DNA from: Candidatus Rokuibacteriota bacterium
Lineage (GTDB): Bacteria > Methylomirabilota > Methylomirabilia > Rokubacteriales > CSP1-6
Direction of reading: 5' to 3'
DNA length: 64,000 nt
Assembly: GCA_016188005.1 (NCBI GenBank)
Contig: JACPIQ010000086.1
Span: 113,479-177,478 of the forward strand
Shown: in pieces, positions 42,262-48,820 of the stretch
Numbering within the stretch: position 1 is the stretch's first letter
Layout of the letters: every line of letters begins with the position of its first letter
The notes under the pieces: model-generated
What the model was told of the DNA's origin: nothing
Databases searched by the model: none
What the model saw: the letters and a program-made list of their open reading frames with translations, nothing else
Translations under genes and position numbers: made by a program

Positions 42262-44544
42262 ATGCCCGTCCAGCACGTCGGCCGCCCGCTCAAGCGGCTC
42301 GAGGACCCGAGGCTCATTACCGGCCGCGACCCCTATGTCAATGATGTGCGGCTGGATGGCGCACTCTCCGTGGCCTTCGTCCGGAGCCCCCACGCGCATG
42401 CGCTGATCCGGAGCATCGACACGCGGGCCGCCCGCGCGCTGCCCGGCGTGGCGGCGGTGCTCACGGGAGCGGACGTCAACCCCGAGATCGGCGTCATCCA
42501 CACGCCGCTGCCGCCCGAGACCTTCGACTTCCTGAGCCGGCAGGGCCACACGGTGCTGGCCGAGGGGCGCGTCCGCTATGTCGGCGAGCCCGTGGCCGTG
42601 GTGGCCGCAGAGAGCGCCGAGGCCGCGGCCGACGCGGCGGAGGCCGTGGTGGTCGACTACGAGCCGCTCCCCGCCGTGTGGGACTCCGAGCAGGCGCTCG
42701 AGCCCGGCGCCCCCCTGCTCTACCCCGAGACCGGCTCCAACATCGCCATGCGCTTCAAGCGGGAGCAGGGCGACGTGGACGGCGCCTTCGCGCGCGCCGC
42801 GGTGGTCATCGACGCGAGGATGGCGAGCCAGCGCGTCATCCCCTTCGCCATGGAGCCCCGGGCCTGCAGCGCCGTGTGGGATGAAGGGGCGAAGAAGCTC
42901 ACCGTCTGGGGCGACACCCAGACCCCCCATCGCATGCGCGATCAGCTCGCCGAGCGGCTCCACCTCGAGCCCGCCCGGATCCACCTCATGACGGGGCGCG
43001 TGGGCGGCGGCTTCGGCGCCAAGGTCCCCGTCTACCAGGAGGACACCCTCGTGCCCCTGCTGGCACGACGCCTCCAGCGCCCGGTGCGGTGGAGCGCGGC
43101 GCGCCGCGAGGACGTCCTGGCGACGGGCCACGGCCGCGACATGCGCATCCAGCTGCGCCTGGCCGCCGATGCCAGCGGCCGCATCCTGGCGCTGGACGCG
43201 AGGATCACGGGCAACGTGGGCTCCTGTCTCTACCACGTGGGCGTGCTGCTCCCGCTGCTCTGTGGGCAGATGATCACCGGCTGCTACGATATCCAGACGG
43301 CGCGGATCGAGGTCGTCTGCCCCTTCACCAACACCATGGGCACGGTGCCGTATCGCGGCGCGGGGCGCCCCGAGGCGGCCTACTTCATCGAGCGCGCCAT
43401 CCAGATGCTCGCCGGGCACCTCGGCCTCGACCCGGCCGAGGTGCGCCGGCGTAACTTCATCCCCGCCAGTCGCTTCCCCTACACCACCGTGCTCGGCAAT
43501 GTCTACGACAGCGGCGACTACGCCCGCACGCTGGAGCACGCCCTCCGGACGGCGGGCTACGAGCGGCTCCGCCACGAGCAGGAGGCCGCGCGCCGCCAGG
43601 GCCGGCTCGTCGGCATCGGCACCGCCTCCTACGTGGAGATCTGCGGCTTCGAGGACGAGGAGGTGTCCGACGTGGTCGTGGCCGACGACGGGCGCGTCAC
43701 CGTGCTCACGGGCTCGGCCTCCCATGGCCAGGGGCACGAGACCGCCTTCGCCCAGCTCGTGGCCGACGAGCTCCAGATCCCCTATGACCTGGTGACCGTG
43801 ATCCACGGCGACACCGAGAAGGTCAGGAACGGCGTCGGCACCTTCGGCAGCCGCTCGGCGGCGCGCGGCGGGCTTCATGCCCGGGCCAATGCGGTGAAGG
43901 TGCGCGAGCAGGCCAAGCGTGTCGCCGCCGACCTCCTCGAGGCCGCCGTCCCCGATCTGGTCCACGGCGACGGCCACTTCTCGGTGCGCGGCGCCCCTCA
44001 CCGCGCGGTGACGTGGCAGCAGGTGGCCGCGGCCGCCAGGGGCACGCTCACCTCCTGCTCCGACATCAAGGGCAACGGCACGATCTTTCCCTTCGGCTCC
44101 CACGTGGCCGTGGTCGAGGTGGACCGGGAGACGGGCAAGGTCACGATCCTGCGCTACCTCTCGGTGGACGACGCCGGCTTCCTCATCAACCCGCTCCTCG
44201 TCCAGGGCCAGGTGCATGGAGGCCTCGCCCAGGGCATAGGCCAGGCGCTCTGGGAGGAGGCCGTCCACGACGACTCGGGCCAGCTCCTGACCGCGACGCT
44301 GATGGACTATGCGCTCCCCAAGAGCAACGACCTCCCCTCCTTCGAGAACGACCACACGCGCACCGACTCCCCGCTCACCGATCTCGGCGTCAAGGGCATC
44401 GGCGAGGCCGCCACCATCGGTTCTACCCCCGCCATCGCCAACGCCGTGATGGACGCCCTGGCGCCGCTGGGCGTCACCCACGTGGACCTGCCCCTCACCC
44501 CGCAGAAGCTCTGGGCGGCCATCCAGGCGGCCGGCCCGCGGTAG
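42262..44544 (+). CDS. Xanthine dehydrogenase family molybdopterin-binding (large) subunit, orphan
   Basis: 760 residues, the full large-subunit length. Starts VGRPLKRLEDPRLITGRDPYVNDV, the usual xanthine/aldehyde/CO-dehydrogenase-like N-terminus; has GRVGGGFGAK, PYRGAGRPEA and SASHGQGHETAFAQ cofactor loops, and the active-site glutamate in GVKGIGEAATIG (about residue 715). It lacks the AYRCSFR loop of form I CO dehydrogenase, so CO oxidation is unlikely; it hydroxylates some aldehyde, heteroaromatic or acid. The usual FAD and 2Fe-2S subunits are not next to it on either side, so partners must be encoded elsewhere. AGGAG precedes the ATG. Confidence 0.9.
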   Translation: MPVQHVGRPLKRLEDPRLITGRDPYVNDVRLDGALSVAFVRSPHAHALIRSIDTRAARALPGVAAVLTGADVNPEIGVIHTPLPPETFDFLSRQGHTVLAEGRVRYVGEPVAVVAAESAEAAADAAEAVVVDYEPLPAVWDSEQALEPGAPLLYPETGSNIAMRFKREQGDVDGAFARAAVVIDARMASQRVIPFAMEPRACSAVWDEGAKKLTVWGDTQTPHRMRDQLAERLHLEPARIHLMTGRVGGGFGAKVPVYQEDTLVPLLARRLQRPVRWSAARREDVLATGHGRDMRIQLRLAADASGRILALDARITGNVGSCLYHVGVLLPLLCGQMITGCYDIQTARIEVVCPFTNTMGTVPYRGAGRPEAAYFIERAIQMLAGHLGLDPAEVRRRNFIPASRFPYTTVLGNVYDSGDYARTLEHALRTAGYERLRHEQEAARRQGRLVGIGTASYVEICGFEDEEVSDVVVADDGRVTVLTGSASHGQGHETAFAQLVADELQIPYDLVTVIHGDTEKVRNGVGTFGSRSAARGGLHARANAVKVREQAKRVAADLLEAAVPDLVHGDGHFSVRGAPHRAVTWQQVAAAARGTLTSCSDIKGNGTIFPFGSHVAVVEVDRETGKVTILRYLSVDDAGFLINPLLVQGQVHGGLAQGIGQALWEEAVHDDSGQLLTATLMDYALPKSNDLPSFENDHTRTDSPLTDLGVKGIGEAATIGSTPAIANAVMDALAPLGVTHVDLPLTPQKLWAAIQAAGPR

Positions 44545-44598
44545 AAGTCGGTGGGTCTCCCCGGCATCGCGTGATCGAGACGGGCGCGCCCGCCCGCC

Positions 44599-44634
44599 GG
44601 GACGGAAACGTCCCGGCCTCTCAGGGGCCGGGAC
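44599..44634. terminator. Two alternative hairpins between convergent genes
   Basis: GGGACG-GAAA-CGTCCC (44599-44614) is a perfect stem with a GAAA tetraloop. Sharing the CGTCCC arm, GTCCCGGCC (44610-44618) pairs with GGCCGGGAC (44626-44634) as a 9-bp stem. The two are mutually exclusive. There is no T-run. Lying between the convergent large-subunit and PAP2 genes, it is best read as a bidirectional terminator. Confidence 0.45.
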
Positions 44635-44691
44635 ATCGGCCTGATCGACGGGCGACTGCAGACGTGGGTCCGCTGAACCTCCAGACCTACG

Positions 44692-45411
44692 TCAGGCTCT
44701 GCCCATCGCTCCGTCCCCCGTCCCCCTCGACGTGGCGACCTCCGTGAGTGCAGCGGAGACGGCGGCGACGGTTGCCACAGCGGCCGTGCGCCGGCGCGCC
44801 AGCGATTCCACGACCCAGATCACGAGCAGGAGGTAACCGAGCCCGAGGGCGAAGCCGCCCGCCAGGTCCGAGACCCAGTGGGCCTCGAGGTGGAGCCGGC
44901 TCCAGGCCACCGCGAACAGCGTGGCCCCGGAGAGGCCCCCGCCGAGCCATCGCCAGCGCCACCGGGCCCCGGACGCGCACAGGAGATACGAGAGCAGGCC
45001 GAGGAGGACGACCAGGCTCAGCACGTGCCCACTGGGGAACCCCCACGGCTCGAGATTGGGGCGAGGCCGATGCACGGCCCACTTCGCGAAGAGCTGGAGC
45101 GCGCCGGTCCCGAGCATGACCACGGGAAGGCCGAGCGCCCAACGCGGCTGGACGCGCCAGAGGAGCAGCGAGCCCAGGAGGATGAGTGGGATCAGCCCGA
45201 CCCCGTTCCCGAGCAGCGAGACCGCCGCCATCGGACCATCCAGCCACGAGTGCCGGAGAGGATGGACGAGGGCCCGGGTCGTGTGGTCGAGCGCGAACAT
45301 CTGCTGCCTGAGGGCGATGGCGGCCAGGACCACGAAACCCAGGAGGGACGCCGTCGCGGCTCCCAGCAGGGCGACTCCCGTCGATGAGGCCTCTGGCTGC
45401 CGCGGCTCCAC
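44692..45411 (-). CDS. PAP2 family phosphatase (membrane)
   Basis: 239 residues from a GTG at 45411. The frame opens at a GTG at 45444, but GATAAT lies at 45424-45419, seven bases before the inner GTG, matching the close -10 pattern of this segment. Five to six membrane helices carry the three phosphatase motifs: KWAVHRPRP, PSGHVLS and SRLHLEAHWVSD. Such enzymes dephosphorylate undecaprenyl pyrophosphate or phosphatidic acid at the membrane face. Divergent from an LPG-flippase-like gene and near a diacylglycerol-kinase-like gene, so a lipid-phosphate role fits. Confidence 0.88.
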   Translation of the reverse strand: MEPRQPEASSTGVALLGAATASLLGFVVLAAIALRQQMFALDHTTRALVHPLRHSWLDGPMAAVSLLGNGVGLIPLILLGSLLLWRVQPRWALGLPVVMLGTGALQLFAKWAVHRPRPNLEPWGFPSGHVLSLVVLLGLLSYLLCASGARWRWRWLGGGLSGATLFAVAWSRLHLEAHWVSDLAGGFALGLGYLLLVIWVVESLARRRTAAVATVAAVSAALTEVATSRGTGDGAMGRA

Positions 45412-45418
45412 GACCCGT

Positions 45419-45424
45419 ATTATC
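45419..45424 (-). promoter_or_regulatory. Close -10 (GATAAT) for the PAP2 gene
   Basis: GATAAT on the minus strand ends seven bases before the GTG at 45411, deciding for that start. It is 27 bp from the divergent TGCTACCCT at 45451. Confidence 0.4.
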
Positions 45425-45450
45425 CCATAGCTGTCACCTGGCACACGCCT

Positions 45451-45459
45451 TGCTACCCT
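45451..45459 (+). promoter_or_regulatory. Extended -10 (TGCTACCCT)
   Basis: TGC TACCCT ends nine bases before the GTG at 45469, implying a leaderless message. Confidence 0.4.
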
Positions 45460-45468
45460 GGAAGGGCC

Positions 45469-46452
45469 GTGAGAGTCGTCCGGGGAGCGCTCCTGCTCGC
45501 CGGGACTTCCATCCTGGCGGTCCTCGTCACCCAGGTCGGCATCGCGGCCATCGGCGCCGCGCTGGCCCGCGTGGCCTGGTGGCAGCTCCTCCTCGTCTGC
45601 CTCCCCTACGCCCTCAGCACAGCGGTCGACACGCTCGGCTGGCGCTTCACGTTCACCGAGGCTCGCCCGCCCTTCTTCTGGCTACTCGCGGCCCGGGTCG
45701 CGGGCGAAGCCGTCAACGTCGTGTCGGCCCTCGCCTCGGTCGGCGGGGAGGCGGTCAAGGTCTGGCTGCTCCGGCCCCACGTCCCCTACGAGGCGAGCGT
45801 GCCGGCGGTGATCATCGCCAAGACGACGGTGACGATCGCCCAGGCGCTTCTCCTGCTGCTCGGGATTGCCGTCGCCTGGACGGTGGTGGGGATCGACTCT
45901 CAGGTCCTGGGCGCCATGATCTGGCTGCTCGCCGTGGAGGTCGTGGCCGTCGGGGGCTTCGTCCTGTCCCAGGTGTGCGGGCTCCTCGCCAGGAGCGGGC
46001 GGCTGCTCCGCTGGTCCGGCCTGATCGCGGACCCCTCCTCCGCCGAGCGGGTCGACGCCACGCTGCGGACCTTCTACCGGCGCCAGTGGCTCCCGCTCGT
46101 CCTGTCGGTCGGGTGCCACTTCGCCGGCTGGCTGATCGGCGTGCTGGAAGCCGCGGTCATCCTCCACGTGCTCCAGGTGCCGGTGTCCTTCGCCACCACG
46201 ACCGTCATCGAGGCCCTCGGCTCCGGCGTGCGGTTCGCCACCTTCCTGGTGCCCGCCAGCCTCGGCGCGTACGAGGGCGCCAACGCGGCCGCCTTCGGGG
46301 CGCTGGGCCTCGGGGCGGGCACCGGAATCGCCTTCAGTCTCCTGCGGCGAACCCGACAGGCGGTCTGGATCGGCGTCGGCGCGCTCGTGATCGTCCTGGC
46401 GCGGACCGGCGCGGCCCGCCCTCGGGAGGGCCGGACGGCGCTGCCGCAGTGA
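45469..46452 (+). CDS. Lysylphosphatidylglycerol synthase transmembrane/flippase-like protein
   Basis: 327 residues, almost wholly hydrophobic, with seven to eight membrane helices and the family landmarks GWRFTFTEARPPFFWLLAARVAGEAVNVV and SVGGEAVKVWLL of the LPG-synthase TM region family (MprF N-terminal-like, COG0392). In MprF this part flips aminoacylated lipids; stand-alone members may flip other lipids. Its 3' end overlaps the end of the convergent diacylglycerol-kinase-like gene by 119 bp. Confidence 0.85.
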   Translation: MRVVRGALLLAGTSILAVLVTQVGIAAIGAALARVAWWQLLLVCLPYALSTAVDTLGWRFTFTEARPPFFWLLAARVAGEAVNVVSALASVGGEAVKVWLLRPHVPYEASVPAVIIAKTTVTIAQALLLLLGIAVAWTVVGIDSQVLGAMIWLLAVEVVAVGGFVLSQVCGLLARSGRLLRWSGLIADPSSAERVDATLRTFYRRQWLPLVLSVGCHFAGWLIGVLEAAVILHVLQVPVSFATTTVIEALGSGVRFATFLVPASLGAYEGANAAAFGALGLGAGTGIAFSLLRRTRQAVWIGVGALVIVLARTGAARPREGRTALPQ

Positions 46453-47404
46453 GCGCCTCCAGGGACGCCCCCGGCAGCCCGGCGTCCGCCGCCATGAGCA
46501 CGCTGAGCTCGGCCTCCGCCGCTTCCCGGCGCGCCTCCAGACGCTCGAGGCTCCCCGGGGGCACGAGCGTCGGGAGCACCCCCTCCAGGATGCGGATCTC
46601 CTCCGGGCTCCGGCCGTTGACGCTCACCCGCACGAGACGGCCGCGGTGGAGCCCCACCTCTTCCCAGCGGCCGGGGAGCCGGAACATCAACCTGAGCAGC
46701 CGAGCGAAGAGGCGCGCCGTGGTCATGCGCGGGATCACGCACACGTCCAGGAGGCCGTCGACGGGCGAGGCTGCAGGGGTCAGGCTCAGGAAGCCCCGGT
46801 AGGTCTCCACGTTCGCAACCGTGACGAGGGCGGCCTCGTCCGCCACGACGCGGCCGTCGACCTCGACGTGGATGGTGTCGAGAACACCGTCGGCAAACCA
46901 CCGGGCCGCTGTGCGGTAATAGGCGAGCTGGCGCAGGTATCGCTGCCGGGGGTATCGACGGCCGCGTTCGACGGCGTGCTGGATCCTCGTGAGCGGGCCG
47001 TAACTCTCGTGACAGAGGGAGAGCCCGCTCCTGGCAACGCCCACATCAAGCCCCAGCAGCTCCCCCCGCTGGAGCAGGTCGACCACGGCCTCCGGATCCC
47101 GCGGGTGCTCGAACGCGCTCGCGAACAGGTTCCCGAACCCTGAAGGGACCGGAACGAAGGGAAGCGACAGCCGCACGGCAGCAGCGGCGGCGGCGCTGAA
47201 CGTCGAGTCGCCGCCGACCGCGACGAGATGCGAGAAGGTGCGCTTGCACGTCCCGGCCCACCGGGCGAGGCTGCCCAGATCGCGGAAGATCTGGACGCGC
47301 GCAACGTATCCTCGGACCCGGAGCGCCTGCTGCACACGCCTTGCCGACGACAGGGCGAGGCCGCTGCCGGAACCCGGGGTCACGATGATCTGAATCATCG
47401 TCAT
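46334..47404 (-). CDS. Diacylglycerol kinase/LCB5-like lipid kinase
   Basis: 356 residues from the ATG at 47404. DAGK catalytic domain with IIVTPGSGSG at the start (the usual NPxSG region), the nucleotide loop VAVGGDSTFSAAA (GGDGT in most members, here GGDST), PSGFGNLFASAF and the C-terminal subdomain up to about residue 290. The last 65 residues are Arg/Pro-rich and antisense to the flippase gene, so may be poorly conserved. It phosphorylates a lipid (diacylglycerol, sphingoid or polyprenol). With PAP2 and the flippase-like protein it makes a lipid-phosphate cluster. Confidence 0.85.
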   Translation of the reverse strand: MTMIQIIVTPGSGSGLALSSARRVQQALRVRGYVARVQIFRDLGSLARWAGTCKRTFSHLVAVGGDSTFSAAAAAAVRLSLPFVPVPSGFGNLFASAFEHPRDPEAVVDLLQRGELLGLDVGVARSGLSLCHESYGPLTRIQHAVERGRRYPRQRYLRQLAYYRTAARWFADGVLDTIHVEVDGRVVADEAALVTVANVETYRGFLSLTPAASPVDGLLDVCVIPRMTTARLFARLLRLMFRLPGRWEEVGLHRGRLVRVSVNGRSPEEIRILEGVLPTLVPPGSLERLEARREAAEAELSVLMAADAGLPGASLEALTAAAPSGPPEGGPRRSAPGRSRARRRRSRPPVGFAAGD

Positions 47405-47534
47405 TCGTCGCGGCGCTCGCCCTCGCCGGACCGGACGGGGTGGCGCTCGCCGCGCCGGCTGCCGGCCGGCGACCGTGCGCTCACCCACGGCGTCCACCCG
47501 CTGGCGGGTCGCCCTCGCCCGGCCTCGCTCGCCC

Positions 47535-47951
47535 TTACTTCCGTCGGAGGTCACGGACGTAGACGACCTCCGCGACGACGGAGTTCGCGGTGATCACGTC
47601 GGCGTAGATGACCGAGGCCGTGACCTCGGGCGCCCTGATCTCACCGTGGGCATCGCCGATCTTCACGCCTCGGGTGTGATGGATCGCGCCCCGGACCTCG
47701 TCCGCCTCGATCTTGTTGGCGTAGATGGTATGGGCGCGCACCTGGTGGGCCTTGATCTCCTCGGCCTGCAGGGTCGGGGGTGGTGTCAGCGCTCCCGGGG
47801 GCGCCACGGGCGGCGCGTACACCGAACCCGTCTCGATCCGGACGTGACTGGCCGATGTCAACCCCGCCGGAAGCGCGAACGCCACGACTCCAACGAGGGC
47901 AGCAACGAGGAATACCTTTGCGTGCGTCACGTTTACGTGCATCACATTCAC
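47535..47951 (-). CDS. Exported protein with short I/V-A repeats, unknown function
   Basis: 138 residues. Signal peptide (KVFLVAALVGVVAFALPAGLTSAS) after a short N-terminus; two ATGs (47951 and 47942) compete for the start. From about residue 60 the chain is built of short periods such as EEIKAHQVRAHTIYANKIEA and TASVIYADVITANSVVAEV, with a hydrophobic residue every five or so positions and frequent Ala before charged residues. That is a beta-solenoid-like pattern. Not recognised as a named family. No enzyme motif. It stands alone, divergent from the pup region. Confidence 0.6.
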   Translation of the reverse strand: MNVMHVNVTHAKVFLVAALVGVVAFALPAGLTSASHVRIETGSVYAPPVAPPGALTPPPTLQAEEIKAHQVRAHTIYANKIEADEVRGAIHHTRGVKIGDAHGEIRAPEVTASVIYADVITANSVVAEVVYVRDLRRK

Positions 47952-48469
47952 CTCCGTGTTCGGGCCGTGCTCGCCCCGCCTGTCCGCGCACGGCCTCTGC
48001 TCGTGCGGGAGACCCGCTTCGCAGGGCGGATGTCCCGACGAGTCCTTCTATGGAGCATCCCCCGTGCCAGACGCAATCGCACGCACCAAGCGTCACCTCC
48101 TCGACGCTCTCTGGCCGCATCTGCCCCCTCTCGGTCGAACAGAGGCCGGACTGCTGGGGCCGGTGGGAAGAAAGTACGGGCGGCCAGGTAAAGATTACGA
48201 GCCGCACGATGATGAGAAGGACTCGTGGCACGGGTCGACGCGGGGCCTGTGGCTGCAGGCGGCCACAGCTCTATAGGTTCCCACATGAATCTCGGCGGGA
48301 ACGTCGGCAGGGCGCCAAGCCACGTTCGAGCTGGCGGAACGCTGGCATGGCCGGACCGTCTCGGCTCCCCGCCTGGCATGTCGATTGCTCCTCGAGCAGG
48401 CAGAGGCTGACGCGATCGGCAGATTGCCGCGGCAGCGCGCGGTGAGCGCGGTGAGGAGGTGAGCGCATC
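47952..48469. other. Intergenic stretch before pup, no gene supported
   Basis: About 520 bases. A plus-strand ORF (47956-48276) has unconvincing composition and no family resemblance. The stretch is lower in GC than its surroundings, includes an AAGAAAGTA and TAAAGATTACG patch, and ends with the strong AGGAGGTGA ribosome-binding site of pup. Confidence 0.4.
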
Positions 48470-48664
48470 ATGAGCCCAAAGACACGAGTCAGCAGGCCGA
48501 GCGACACGTGTGAGAAGAGCGACACCTCGCCGAGTCCGTCGCTGGCCGGGAAGGGCGAGAAGATCAAGCAGGAGCTGGACGAGCTCCTGGACGAGATCGA
48601 CGGAGTCCTCGAGAGCAATGCGGAGGAGTTCGTGTCGAGCTATGTCCAGCGCGGCGGCCAGTAG
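48470..48664 (+). CDS. pup: Prokaryotic ubiquitin-like protein Pup
   Basis: 64 residues, the normal Pup size, with the disordered polar N-half and the conserved C-half KGEKIKQELDELLDEIDGVL then NAEEFVSSYVQRGGQ. The terminal Gly-Gly-Gln is the form that the deamidase Dop must convert to Glu before PafA ligates it to lysines of target proteins. Targets then go to the Mpa/ARC-20S proteasome. AGGAGGTGA lies eight bases before the ATG. Unlike the usual arrangement, dop, prcBA, pafA and mpa are not adjacent; the neighbours are an exported repeat protein and a sugar dehydrogenase. Outside Actinobacteria Pup is known in a few phyla. Confidence 0.93.
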   Translation: MSPKTRVSRPSDTCEKSDTSPSPSLAGKGEKIKQELDELLDEIDGVLESNAEEFVSSYVQRGGQ

Positions 48665-48820
48665 CAGCGTCCCGCCTTCGATCACTGGTGGGACGGGATA
48701 CGCCATGACGGTACCAACCTGCGAGGCCGAGCCTGCCGTGGCAAGGGCGAGCCAGAGGGAGTAAGCTCAGCGCATTGTAGTCGCGTTGCCTCCGGCCCAC
48801 GCGTCCAGGGAGGACCGCCC

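Noticed and set aside
42097..44481. 794-codon minus-strand ORF opposite the molybdopterin subunit
   Set aside because: Antisense shadow; the plus strand has all family motifs.
42262..44544. Aerobic CO dehydrogenase large subunit
   Set aside because: The diagnostic AYRCSFR loop is absent and coxM/coxS are not adjacent.
47956..48276. 106-codon ORF upstream of pup
   Set aside because: Composition and lack of any motif; no ribosome-binding site.
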